NCBI RefSeq assembly: GCF_000966195.1
Contig: NZ_LAHL01000011.1
Location: 62,001 to 126,000 of the forward strand
From: Domibacillus robiginosus
GTDB taxonomy: Bacteria; Bacillota; Bacilli; Bacillales; Domibacillaceae
DNA: 64,000 nucleotides
Direction: 5' to 3'
Position numbers and translations under genes: made by a program. Below are positions 18,862 through 27,457 of the stretch, piece after piece. The notes beneath the pieces were generated by a model. The model ran no database searches, was not told the DNA's origin, and was given only the letters and a program-made list of their open reading frames with translations. Position 1 is the stretch's first letter; each line of letters opens with the position of its first letter.

Positions 18862-19416
18862 ATGAAAAAGCCTTCTTCTAAAAGTATCGTATCATGGCCA
18901 TTCAGTTGCAAAAAACGAATCAAAAAAACAGTTTTAGATAATCCATTTATTACAGGAAGCGATTTAACAGATGTAAAGCAGAAGAACAAAATTCGACTTT
19001 ATTTTTTTGCTATAGGCATGGGGAGCACACTGGCGATACGGTGGACATGACAATGACGAAGCGATACACTTGTGACGGCAAAAAATGAACTTTACAGTAT
19101 TAAGGTATGGAAGCTTACCTAATACATATTGGCGGCAGTCATGATTTTGACTTTAGAAAAATAAAATTCACGCATGCTTTTCAAGTCTCAGCTCAGGATT
19201 TCAGCAGGAAAACGGAACCTTCCTTTACATGGGTATGCAGGCAGTTGTGCTGATTATGAATGCAGTTGATACAGGCTCATTATTAGATATGAAGCTGATT
19301 GCTAAGCATAACCTGATTGATCCTGACTTTTTGCCAATTGGAGATAATGTTACAATGGAACCGGACGACCCAGCCATTGCGGCAGAATGATGAGTGCTGG
19401 TGAAGTCATTGAATGA
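18862..19416 (+). pseudogene. decayed UPF0173 metal-dependent hydrolase (YtkL-like)
   Basis: Translated fragments in all three forward frames line up, in order, with the metallo-beta-lactamase-fold hydrolase YtkL: VSYHGHSVA (18884-18910), DNPFITGSDLTDVK (within 18931-18978), HGEHTGDT (19017-19040), NEL...WK (from 19084), IGGSHDFDFRKIKFTHAF (19128-19181), YMGMQA then DMKLIA then FLPIGDNVTMEPDDPAIAAE (19226-19387), and MSAGEVIE with a stop at 19414-19416. At least five frame changes, internal stops and deletions are needed, including most of the HAGDT region and about 35 C-terminal residues. The intact family is about 226 aa. This fills the otherwise geneless gap between the usp gene and ytoI. 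Confidence 0.85.
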
Positions 19417-19426
19417 TAAAAACCGG

Positions 19427-19459
19427 GCCGTCTCAGTTGGGGCGGCTTCTTTTTTTTCG
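19427..19459 (+). terminator. intrinsic terminator after the pseudogene
   Basis: GCCGTCTC/GGGGCGGC stem (two G-U pairs) followed by TTC and a run of T. It survives just after the decayed ytkL-like gene, as expected if it was that gene's own terminator. Confidence 0.75.
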
Positions 19460-19520
19460 CTTTGTTTTGTTCTATAATTGAAAAAGGAACAAGAGCGGAA
19501 AGGGACGGGTGGAGCCATTG

Positions 19521-20831
19521 ATGACGAAACATGAACAAATCCTTCAATATATTGAGGAGTTGCCGATTGGTGAGAAAATTTCCGTCCGCCAGATTGCGAA
19601 GGCGTTGTCACTTAGTGAAGGAACGGCTTATCGAGCGATTAAAGATGCTGAAACAAAAGGAATGGTCAGTGCCATTGAGCGTGTTGGCACTATACGAATC
19701 GAGCAAAAGAAAAAAGAAAACATTGAAAAGCTGACATTTGCAGAGGTTGTAAACATTATAGATGGACAAGTGCTCGGCGGGCGGAATGGATTACATAAAA
19801 CATTAAACAAATTTGTTATCGGAGCGATGCAGCTCGAAGCGATGATGCGCTATACAGGACCGGGTAACCTGTTGATTATCGGAAATCGTGTAAAAGCCCA
19901 TGAGCTTGCTCTTCAAGCTGGTGCTGCCGTTCTTATAACAGGAGGCTTCGAGGCAGGAGATGAAATTAAAAAGCTGGCAGATGAGTTAGAGATGCCGGTT
20001 ATTTCAACAAGTTATGACACGTTTACCGTGGCAGCTATGATTAACCGGGCGATTTACGATCAGCTGATCAAAAAAGAAATTGTTCTCGTCGGTGACATTT
20101 TAACGCCAGTAGAAAGCAGTGTTTTCTTGGAGATGGGAGATACAGTAGGGGACTGGCTCGATAAAAACAGAGAAACCTCACACAGCCGATTTCCGGTAGT
20201 GGATGAACATCTGAAGGTATTCGGGATGGTAACAGCGAAGGATATCATGGGGAGCGGCCGGGAAGTTGGCATTGAGAAAGTGATGACTAAGCACCCGATC
20301 ACGGTTACGTTAAAAACAAGCGTGGCCTCAGCAGCTCATATGATGATTTGGGAAGGAATTGAGCTTCTGCCAGTTGTGGACGAACAAAACCGTCTGCAGG
20401 GCATTGTCAGCCGGCAGGATGTACTAAAAGCGATGCAGCTGTCGCAGCGTCAGCCGCAGGCGGCAGAAACACTTGATGACACGATTGCCAAGCAATTGAT
20501 TTTACCGGAGGATCAAAGCGCAAACGGCAGTTATCAATTTGAAGTGACGCCGCAAATGACAAATCAGCTCGGTACGATTTCTTATGGAGTATTTACAACA
20601 ATTGTTACGGAAGCGGCAAACCGTGTACTGCGTGCGCACAAACGCGGCGATCTTGTAGTTGAAAACATTACCATTTACTTTTTAAAGCCGGTTCAAATGG
20701 AATCTATTTTAACCGTTGTGCCAAAAGTACTGGAAATCGGACGTAAATTCGGAAAAGTGGATGTAGAGGTTTACAATGGAGGGGTGCTTGCAGGCAAGGT
20801 TATGATGATGTGCCAGTTAATTGACCGATAA
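19521..20831 (+). CDS. ytoI: CBS-DRTGG-hotdog domain regulator-like protein
   Basis: 436 aa, the size of B. subtilis YtoI. Four modules can be read: an N-terminal winged helix (residues 1-60, SVRQIAKALSLSEGTAYRAI), a DRTGG domain (about 70-180), a CBS pair (about 190-310) and a C-terminal hotdog/thioesterase-like domain (about 340-430). CBS pairs bind adenosyl nucleotides; the physiological role is not established. ATG at 19521 is preceded by GGTGGAG; an in-frame GTG at 19509 would add four residues. Convergent with ytpI. Confidence 0.88.
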   Translation: MTKHEQILQYIEELPIGEKISVRQIAKALSLSEGTAYRAIKDAETKGMVSAIERVGTIRIEQKKKENIEKLTFAEVVNIIDGQVLGGRNGLHKTLNKFVIGAMQLEAMMRYTGPGNLLIIGNRVKAHELALQAGAAVLITGGFEAGDEIKKLADELEMPVISTSYDTFTVAAMINRAIYDQLIKKEIVLVGDILTPVESSVFLEMGDTVGDWLDKNRETSHSRFPVVDEHLKVFGMVTAKDIMGSGREVGIEKVMTKHPITVTLKTSVASAAHMMIWEGIELLPVVDEQNRLQGIVSRQDVLKAMQLSQRQPQAAETLDDTIAKQLILPEDQSANGSYQFEVTPQMTNQLGTISYGVFTTIVTEAANRVLRAHKRGDLVVENITIYFLKPVQMESILTVVPKVLEIGRKFGKVDVEVYNGGVLAGKVMMMCQLIDR

Positions 20832-20859
20832 AAAAGCAGGGGACCGCCTGGTTTCCCAG

Positions 20860-21171
20860 TTACGAACGGTCCATTTCTTCTGCTTCCTGACGGGCGAACG
20901 GGAGGTAATGCTTATACATTTTAAAGCCGGCAGCCATGCTTGCAAATCCATATAAAATGAAAATTGCTGCAATAATGTAAGCTGTTGTGGTTTGTTGAAT
21001 AAGCAGGGTATTAACACCAAACATACCGACGAAGAAGCCCAGTGCCATACTGGATTTAGCGGACAGCCACTTTTTTTCCACAGGCCGTCTGCTTCTGACA
21101 TATTGAACTTTATAAAACAAGTAGAACATGAATGACAACACAATAAAGACGACCAAAAAGAAATTAGGCAT
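20860..21171 (-). CDS. ytpI: YtpI-family membrane protein
   Basis: 103 aa with three hydrophobic helices (about residues 4-22, 43-60 and 64-84) and a charged C-terminus. The sequence and position next to ytoI and nrnA match the YtpI family of Bacillus, whose function is unknown. ACGGAGGAA precedes the ATG at 21171 by about 7 bases. It lies between and opposite to ytoI and nrnA. No strong terminator is seen between it and ytoI. Confidence 0.85.
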   Translation of the reverse strand: MPNFFLVVFIVLSFMFYLFYKVQYVRSRRPVEKKWLSAKSSMALGFFVGMFGVNTLLIQQTTTAYIIAAIFILYGFASMAAGFKMYKHYLPFARQEAEEMDRS

Positions 21172-21268
21172 TCTATGTATTCCTCCGTTTTTGTATTTCC
21201 ATTTTTATTGTAACGGGAATAACAGAGGATTTCCACCAGAAATGAGCCTGTAGAGAAGGGGAAAAAAG

Positions 21269-22204
21269 TTGAAACAACAAATTATTGATAAAATTAAACA
21301 ATATGATACGATCATTCTTCACCGCCATGTGCGTCCGGATCCAGATGCGTATGGATCACAAGGTGGGCTTGCTGAAATTATTCGTGCTACCTTCCCTGAA
21401 AAAACTGTATACACCGTTGGTGAGGAAGAGCCGACTCTTTACTTTATGCGGCGTCTTGACCGGATCGAAGACAATGTTTATGAACAGGCACTCGTTATTG
21501 TATGTGATACAGCCAACCAGGCGCGTGTGTGTGATCAGCGCTTCAAGCTTGGTAAGGAAGTGATTAAAATTGATCATCATCCAAACGAAGACCCGTATGG
21601 AGATTTGCTTTGGGTAGATGAAGATGCCGCAGCATGCAGTCAAATGATTTATGAATTATATAAAACTTCCGGCGGTCAGTTGAAAATGAGTGATGAAGCT
21701 GCGCGTCTTCTTTATGCAGGCATCGTCAGTGACACGGGGCGGTTTTTATATCCATCTACAACAATTGAAACGATGCAATATGCAGGGGAGTTAATGCAAT
21801 ATGCTTTTGATCGGCAGACCTTGTTTAACCATTTGTATGAAAAAGACGCTCATGTCTTAAAGCTTGAAGGCTACATCCTGCAGCATTTTATCATGGATGC
21901 TTCTGGTGTAGCCGAGGTGAGGCTGACAAAAGACCTGCTCAAACAATTCGGTGCAACACAATCTGAAACCTCCCTTCTCGTCAGTATTTTAAGCGGTGTG
22001 AAAGGCATTCGGGCGTGGGTATTTTTTATTGAAGAAGAAGACCAGATTCGTGTACGGTTTCGTTCAAAGGGTCCAGTTATTAATGGGCTGGCGATGAAAC
22101 ATGGGGGCGGCGGTCATCCGCTTGCTGCAGGAGCAAGCGTTTATTCATGGGAAGAAGCAGACCAGGTGCTTGCAGATTTAAAAGCCCTTGTAGCAGGACA
22201 ATAA
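21269..22204 (+). CDS. nrnA: nanoRNase / pAp phosphatase NrnA
   Basis: DHH-DHHA1 family enzyme that degrades oligoribonucleotides of 2-5 nt and dephosphorylates 3'-phosphoadenosine 5'-phosphate. It is 311 aa. Motifs: LHRHVRPDPDAYGS near residue 13 (DxD metal site), VCDTAN, IDHHPNEDPYGD (DHH) and the C-terminal GGGGHPLAAGAS. The start is TTG at 21269 with GAGAAGGGG upstream; the next ATG is far inside the catalytic domain. B. subtilis has the sporulation genes ytrH-ytrI next, but here a repeat-rich gap follows. Confidence 0.95.
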   Translation: MKQQIIDKIKQYDTIILHRHVRPDPDAYGSQGGLAEIIRATFPEKTVYTVGEEEPTLYFMRRLDRIEDNVYEQALVIVCDTANQARVCDQRFKLGKEVIKIDHHPNEDPYGDLLWVDEDAAACSQMIYELYKTSGGQLKMSDEAARLLYAGIVSDTGRFLYPSTTIETMQYAGELMQYAFDRQTLFNHLYEKDAHVLKLEGYILQHFIMDASGVAEVRLTKDLLKQFGATQSETSLLVSILSGVKGIRAWVFFIEEEDQIRVRFRSKGPVINGLAMKHGGGGHPLAAGASVYSWEEADQVLADLKALVAGQ

Positions 22205-22314
22205 AGAAAAATGGCTTTATTGGAAAAATATAATCAACGAAAGAAGCGGGCTTACTAAAAGCCCATTTCAAGTGTAGGCAAAGTCTTTCTCTTTGAAAAA
22301 AAGAGCCGATAAGT

Positions 22315-22430
22315 GCAGCCTGCCGGACTTCGTGTTCCTCGGGCAGTGCGGAAGCCTCCTCGGCTTGTGCCTGTAGGGTCTCCCGACTTCACTGTACGTC
22401 CCGCAGGATTCTTCGTCCAGCTGGCTTCAC
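22315..22430. repeat. interspersed Bacillaceae repeat, degenerate copy
   Basis: The minus strand reads as alternating blocks (GACGAAGAATCCTGCGGGAC, GGGAGACCCTACAGGCAC, CCGAGGAGGCTTCCGCACT), an arrangement I recall as a widely scattered non-coding repeat in Bacillus relatives. GC content is visibly higher than the flanks and no frame is protein-like. It occupies part of the 664-base gap 22205-22868 that otherwise holds only the hairpin elements listed next and AT-rich filler. Confidence 0.5.
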
Positions 22431-22539
22431 TAAGTATCGTTGAATGTGAATCAGCCAAGGACTGAATAGACATTTTTCTTTTTTTTAAAAGAACAAATAT
22501 GACCTTATTAGCTCTACACCCTCCTGGTGCAAGCCACTT

Positions 22540-22615
22540 GGCGGCGTCCGGGCAGTGCAGACTCCTATGGGCTCAGCGCTTGCTCCATGGAAAGCGGAGC
22601 TGCCCGGACGCCGCC
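22540..22615. repeat. long hairpin with perfect 16-bp arms
   Basis: GGCGGCGTCCGGGCAG (22540-22555) is the exact reverse complement of 22600-22615, closing a 44-base loop that contains GCAGACTCC and GGAAAGCGGAGC blocks typical of Bacillaceae interspersed repeats. It has no T-run and no coding content, so it looks like a mobile or repetitive structured element and not a terminator. Confidence 0.65.
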
Positions 22616-22790
22616 GATTTATCCTATTCATGTGCACGTTTATCAATCATTTATCTACACACTGAAGCAAGCTTGTTAAAAGCCCGTTTTTCGAGAAACG
22701 CTGCCGGATGGAAAGCAGAATATCCTTCTTGAGGTTATCACGATTCCTACACGGCAAGTGATGCCAAAAGCAGGCGTTTATCAACAGCCT

Positions 22791-22820
22791 GAAAGGAGAA
22801 TTTTTTTCTCCTTTCTTTTT
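22791..22820 (+). terminator. terminator-like hairpin upstream of dnaE
   Basis: GAAAGGAG/CTCCTTTC arms around a T-rich loop with a T-run after. It ends whatever transcript enters the repeat gap, possibly the nrnA or former ytrI message. Confidence 0.7.
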
Positions 22821-22868
22821 ATATCAAAGGTAGAACATACATTCATACAGCGGAGGGAGTGAAAAAAA

Positions 22869-25800
22869 GTGATTCAACTGGAGACCGAAACAGCATACAG
22901 TTTTCGCAGTGCAACGCTTACACCGGAACAAATCGCCGAAAAAACGCGGCAAATGGGCGGGGAAGCTGTCGGACTGACAGACTGGAATAACCTTCATGCA
23001 GCAATTCCTTTTTACCTTGCCTGTCAAAAGCGTGGAATCAAGCCAATAATGGGATTAAAGGCAGAAGTGGAAGCACAGCAAAGTGAGCGTGCTTATCCGC
23101 TTCTTTTGTACGCACAAAATGACCATGGCTTTGCTAATTTAATGAAAATTTCTAGTGCATTGCAGACAAAAGCAGAGACCGGACTTCCGCTTCGCTGGCT
23201 GAGTGGATATGCAAAAGATCTTATTGCTGTTCTTCCTGGGCTGGACGGTGATCCTTCCGAAGAGGCGTTAGATTTTTTTAAAGAGGTCTTTCAACACTTT
23301 TATATCGGGCTTCGTGGAACGAATGACGAACGGTTTTTAGTGGAGAGAGCAAGAGCTGCCGGCATTCCAGTTGTGGCCATTGGTCATGTTCAATATTCTG
23401 ATGCAGCAGGTGCCTTTGCTTCAAAGTGCCTTCAGGCCATTCGAGACAATCGATTAATCGAATCAGGTGAAGAGCTGGCCGAACCGGTACATGCCTTTAA
23501 ATCTGAAGCCGAGTGGAAAGAGATTTTTAAAGAAATACCGGAAGCCATCGAAAATACTATAACAATTGCCAGGCTGTGTGATGTAAGTATAAAGTTTGGC
23601 AGTCGGCTTCTTCCTTTATTCCCTCTTCCAGACGGAGAGAGAGCAGATGAATATTTGAAACGTTTATGCCTGGAAGGAATCAAAAATCAAAGGGATCCTT
23701 CTTATAAGGAACGTCTTTTTTACGAGCTGTCCGTGATCAGCAGGATGAATTTTAGTGATTACTTTTTAATTGTGCATGACTTTGTGCAATTTGCTAAAAA
23801 GCAGGGGATTCTGCCGGGTCCAGGACGCGGGTCGGCTGCCGGGTCACTGGTAGCCTTTGCTCTTGGTATTACAGCAGTAGACCCCATACGTCATAACCTG
23901 TTGTTTGAGCGGTTTTTAAATCCGGAGCGGATTACAATGCCGGACATTGATATTGATTTTCCAGACTACCGCCGGGACGAGGTGATTCGGTATATTGCCC
24001 GAAAATATGGGACGGTTCATGCGGCACAAATTGTCACCTTTGGTACACTATCCGCCAAAGCAGTCATGAGAGATACAGCACGGGTATTTGGTTTTGACAG
24101 CGCGGGATTATCCCGTATTTCCAGGCTTATTCCGTCGACGCCTGGAACCAAGCTTTCACAGGTTCGGCTGGACGGCTGGCGGGCAGAGTCGCCGGTCCAT
24201 GAGCGAATTTACCAAACGGCACTGCGCCTGGAAGGACTGCCGCGCCACACTTCTACACATGCAGCAGGTATTGTGATCTCCCAAAAGCCGCTAACTGACT
24301 ATGTACCGATTATGAAAGGGCATGAAGAAGTTTATTTAACCCAATATCCGATGGAGCCGCTTGAGCAGCTGGGTCTTTTAAAAATAGACTTGCTTGGACT
24401 GCGGAATTTAACTACAGTTGAACGAATAGTGGCTTCTATTCGAAAAAAAACCGGCCGGCAAATTGATTTGTTGTCTCTTACGCTAGATGATCCGCGTGTT
24501 TTCGGGCTGCTTGGAGAAGGGAGAACAGCGGGTGTTTTTCAATTTGAATCTGAAGGAATGAAAAACGTTCTTATGCAGCTGCAGCCAAACCGCTTTGAGG
24601 ATATGGTAGCCGTCAATGCCTTGTACCGTCCCGGCCCAATGGAACAAATTCCATTGTATATCAAGCGCCGGCATGGGCAGGAGTCCATCCAGTATCCGCA
24701 TCCTGTATTACAAGAGATACTCGAGCCAACGTATGGCATTATTGTTTATCAAGAACAGATTATTCAAATTGCTGTGCAGCTGGCTGGTTTCACACCTGGT
24801 GAAGCAGATTTGCTGCGCCGGGCTGTAAGCAAAAAGAAAAAAGAGACATTAGAACAGGAGAGAAAACATTTTGTCAGCGGTGCTGTTCAAAACGGTGTGG
24901 ATGAAAACACCGCTCTTCTGGTTTACGACCTGATTGTCCGGTTTGCTGACTACGGCTTTAACCGAAGTCACGCTGTTGCCTATAGTATGATTGCTTACTG
25001 GCTTGCCTGGCTAAAAGCTCATTATCCAGCGCACTTTTTATCAGCGCTTCTTCAAGCGCAAACAGGGAATGAAGAAAAGCTGCGGCAGTATGCGGCGGAA
25101 GCAGCAGAAAACGAAATTGCTTTTCTGGCACCCTCTATTAATTTGAGCGGTTATTCATTCCAGGCAGATCATGACGGGATTCGATTTGGCCTTGTTCCAA
25201 TAAAAGGAGTGGGTCAGTCCGTCGCCAAAGCCATTATAGAGGAGCGGAAAAACGGCTCTTTTAAAAATTTATTTGATTTTTGCCAGCGTGTTCCCATCGG
25301 CAGTGTAAACAAAAAAGCGATCGAAGCACTTATTTATGCAGGTGCTATGGATGAGTTTGGCCAGGATCGTGCCGTGCTAGCAGCTAGTATAGATGCAGCC
25401 CTGGATCATGCAGCTCTCGTCCAGCCGGGTGAAGGAAGTTTGTTTGAGGGTCTTGGTGTATCGTTTCACCCCAAGTATGCGGATGTGGAGAAGCTTCCAA
25501 GTGACATGAAGCTCGAAAAAGAAAAAGAGCTGCTCGGTCTTTATGTTTCAGATCATCCTGTGGCCGCTCATCGGTCTCTGCTTAATCAAGCAGGAGCCGT
25601 TCCGCTCGTGAAAATTCAAGAAAAAAGAAAAGTAACGGTGGCTGGAATAACAGGGAACATTCGTGAAATTCGCACAAAAAAAGGAGATAAGATGGCTTTT
25701 TCCATCCTTGCAGATGAAACAGGTGAGCGGGAAATTGTCATATTTCCGGAAGTGTACCGAAAATATGGAGCATTCATTGAAAAGGGTCGCGCTGTTCTCG

Positions 25801-26132
25801 TAAATGGGGCGGCAGAAAAACGAAATGGCAGCCTTCAGCTCATTGTTCAATCGATTGAGTCGATTGAAGAAGGAGCGAATAAAGCTATTGAAGAAAAGCA
25901 AGTTCTTTTTATACAGCTGCCGGAGGGGAAAGGAGAAAGCGAGCTGGCTGAATGGGTGGTCGATATGCTGCAGCTTTATCCTGGCCAGGCCAGTGTTGTG
26001 ATTCACTATGAGCGTACAAAAGAAACCGTGAGACTCGGACCAAAATATAAAGTATCACCAAAAGAGCGGCTAATTGATGAATTGAAAAGTCGGTGTGGAG
26101 CGCGAAACGTAGTTTTAAAAACCTTTGACTAA
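22869..26132 (+). CDS. dnaE: DNA polymerase III alpha subunit DnaE
   Basis: Essential C-family replicative polymerase; in Bacillus it extends primers before hand-over to PolC. It is 1087 aa. An N-terminal PHP domain, a palm with GPGRGSAAGSL (from about residue 317) and the catalytic PDIDIDFPD (358-366), fingers, a helix-hairpin-helix region (residues 790-830) and a C-terminal OB fold (VTVAGITGNIREIRTKKGD) can be read. Compared with B. subtilis DnaE, the PHP metal residues are altered: HLQVH is QLETE and LTDDH is LTDWN, so PHP metal binding is probably lost. The start is GTG at 22869 after GGAGGGAG. Confidence 0.96.
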   Translation: MIQLETETAYSFRSATLTPEQIAEKTRQMGGEAVGLTDWNNLHAAIPFYLACQKRGIKPIMGLKAEVEAQQSERAYPLLLYAQNDHGFANLMKISSALQTKAETGLPLRWLSGYAKDLIAVLPGLDGDPSEEALDFFKEVFQHFYIGLRGTNDERFLVERARAAGIPVVAIGHVQYSDAAGAFASKCLQAIRDNRLIESGEELAEPVHAFKSEAEWKEIFKEIPEAIENTITIARLCDVSIKFGSRLLPLFPLPDGERADEYLKRLCLEGIKNQRDPSYKERLFYELSVISRMNFSDYFLIVHDFVQFAKKQGILPGPGRGSAAGSLVAFALGITAVDPIRHNLLFERFLNPERITMPDIDIDFPDYRRDEVIRYIARKYGTVHAAQIVTFGTLSAKAVMRDTARVFGFDSAGLSRISRLIPSTPGTKLSQVRLDGWRAESPVHERIYQTALRLEGLPRHTSTHAAGIVISQKPLTDYVPIMKGHEEVYLTQYPMEPLEQLGLLKIDLLGLRNLTTVERIVASIRKKTGRQIDLLSLTLDDPRVFGLLGEGRTAGVFQFESEGMKNVLMQLQPNRFEDMVAVNALYRPGPMEQIPLYIKRRHGQESIQYPHPVLQEILEPTYGIIVYQEQIIQIAVQLAGFTPGEADLLRRAVSKKKKETLEQERKHFVSGAVQNGVDENTALLVYDLIVRFADYGFNRSHAVAYSMIAYWLAWLKAHYPAHFLSALLQAQTGNEEKLRQYAAEAAENEIAFLAPSINLSGYSFQADHDGIRFGLVPIKGVGQSVAKAIIEERKNGSFKNLFDFCQRVPIGSVNKKAIEALIYAGAMDEFGQDRAVLAASIDAALDHAALVQPGEGSLFEGLGVSFHPKYADVEKLPSDMKLEKEKELLGLYVSDHPVAAHRSLLNQAGAVPLVKIQEKRKVTVAGITGNIREIRTKKGDKMAFSILADETGEREIVIFPEVYRKYGAFIEKGRAVLVNGAAEKRNGSLQLIVQSIESIEEGANKAIEEKQVLFIQLPEGKGESELAEWVVDMLQLYPGQASVVIHYERTKETVRLGPKYKVSPKERLIDELKSRCGARNVVLKTFD

Positions 26133-26133
26133 C

Positions 26134-26162
26134 CTTTACAATTCTGAATGAATCGTTTAAAG
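26134..26162 (+). promoter_or_regulatory. candidate promoter of the ytsJ-GntR-accDA cluster
   Basis: TTTACA (26134-26139), 17-base spacer, TAAAGT (26157-26162); a weak -10. It is placed so that transcription would start at about 26169, just before the palindromic operator. Confidence 0.45.
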
Positions 26163-26177
26163 TATTAAATGAATTGT

Positions 26178-26190
26178 GTGGTCTGACCAC
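26178..26190. promoter_or_regulatory. FadR/GntR-type operator upstream of ytsJ
   Basis: GTGGTCTGACCAC is a perfect 6-bp inverted repeat with one central base. It contains the TGGTnnGACCA core seen at many operators of the FadR branch of GntR regulators. It lies between the putative promoter and the ribosome site of ytsJ, and the second gene of the cluster encodes such a regulator, so autoregulation is the simplest reading. Confidence 0.65.
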
Positions 26191-26218
26191 TTAAAGGAAG
26201 ATAAGAGGAGCTGGCAGG

Positions 26219-27457
26219 ATGTCAAATCGGGAAGAAGCACTTCAGATGCATAAAGAAAACCAGGGGAAATTGTCAACAGGCATTAAAACAGTTGTGCAAA
26301 ATGCAAAAGACTTGAGCCTTGCTTATTCACCTGGTGTGGCCGAGCCGTGCAAAGAAATTTATGAAAAGCCGGAAACAGTGTATGATTATACGATGAAGGG
26401 CAATATGGTAGCCGTTGTATCCAACGGTACCGCAGTGCTTGGCCTTGGAAATATCGGTCCAGAGGCGTCTCTTCCGGTTATGGAAGGAAAAGCTGTCCTA
26501 TTCAAAAGCTTTGCTGGTGTGGACGCATTTCCGATCTGTTTAAATTCATCCGATCCAGAAAAAATCATTGAAGCCGTTAAATTGATGGAACCAACGTTTG
26601 GCGGCGTGAATTTGGAAGACATTGCAGCTCCCAATTGTTTTATCATTGAGGAGCGCCTGAAAAAAGAAACAAATATCCCTGTTTTTCATGATGATCAGCA
26701 TGGAACGGCTATTGTCACAGCAGCGGGACTGATTAATGCCCTCAAGCTGACAGGGCGGACAATGGCGGATATTAAGGTGGTCGCAAATGGTGCAGGCGCA
26801 GCAGGCATCGCGATTATTAAACTATTAAAAGGCTATGGAGTACAGGATATCATCATGTGCGATTCACGCGGAGCCATTTACGAAGGCCGCCCGGACGGCA
26901 TGAATCCTGTAAAAGACGAAGTGGCAAAGTTTACAAACCGTGAGAAAAAAGCCGGCAGCCTTGCTGATGTTATTGAAGGAGCCGACGTATTTATCGGAGT
27001 ATCTGTAGCAGGTGCGCTAACAAAAGAAATGATCGAAACAATGAACGATGAGCCCATTATTTTTGCAATGGCAAACCCGACACCGGAAATTATGCCGGAA
27101 GAAGCAAAAGCAGCCGGAGCAAAAGTAATCGGAACCGGCCGTTCTGATTTTCCGAATCAGGTAAATAATGTGCTGGCTTTTCCAGGTATTTTCCGCGGGG
27201 CATTAGATGTCCGTGCTACACATATAAATGAAAAAATGAAACAAGCTGCTGTAGAAGCGATTGCCAGCCTTGTGGATGAAAAAGATCTTCATGCTGATTA
27301 TGTAATCCCAGGTCCTTTTGATCCTCGGGTTGCGCCTGCTGTAGCAGCGGCTGTAGCCAAGGCGGGTATGGAAACCGGTGTGGCGCGCCTTAAAGTAGAT
27401 CCAGAGAATGTCCGTCAAAAAACAATGCAGCTGTCACTGATCGGCAAAGGTGAATAA
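26219..27457 (+). CDS. ytsJ: NADP-dependent malic enzyme
   Basis: Oxidatively decarboxylates malate to pyruvate, producing NADPH. It is 412 aa, the short bacterial form. Motifs: YSPGVAEPC near residue 38, FHDDQHGTAIVT (around 155-166) and the dinucleotide-binding ANGAGAAGIAI (around 190-200). GAGGAG lies before the ATG. In B. subtilis YtsJ is the main malic enzyme during growth on malate. It is followed without a gap by the GntR gene and accDA, linking NADPH supply with malonyl-CoA formation. Confidence 0.93.
   Translation: MSNREEALQMHKENQGKLSTGIKTVVQNAKDLSLAYSPGVAEPCKEIYEKPETVYDYTMKGNMVAVVSNGTAVLGLGNIGPEASLPVMEGKAVLFKSFAGVDAFPICLNSSDPEKIIEAVKLMEPTFGGVNLEDIAAPNCFIIEERLKKETNIPVFHDDQHGTAIVTAAGLINALKLTGRTMADIKVVANGAGAAGIAIIKLLKGYGVQDIIMCDSRGAIYEGRPDGMNPVKDEVAKFTNREKKAGSLADVIEGADVFIGVSVAGALTKEMIETMNDEPIIFAMANPTPEIMPEEAKAAGAKVIGTGRSDFPNQVNNVLAFPGIFRGALDVRATHINEKMKQAAVEAIASLVDEKDLHADYVIPGPFDPRVAPAVAAAVAKAGMETGVARLKVDPENVRQKTMQLSLIGKGE

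Noticed and set aside
18862-19050. Reading frame of 62 codons as a small gene
   Set aside because: Only part of it matches the hydrolase frame; it is a fragment of the decayed ytkL-like gene.
20829-20858. CAGG/CCTG hairpin as terminator between ytoI and ytpI
   Set aside because: The stem is only four base pairs and the pairing is ambiguous.
22499-22732. Open frame of 77 codons in the nrnA-dnaE gap
   Set aside because: It runs through a perfect inverted repeat, has no ribosome site and no protein-like composition.
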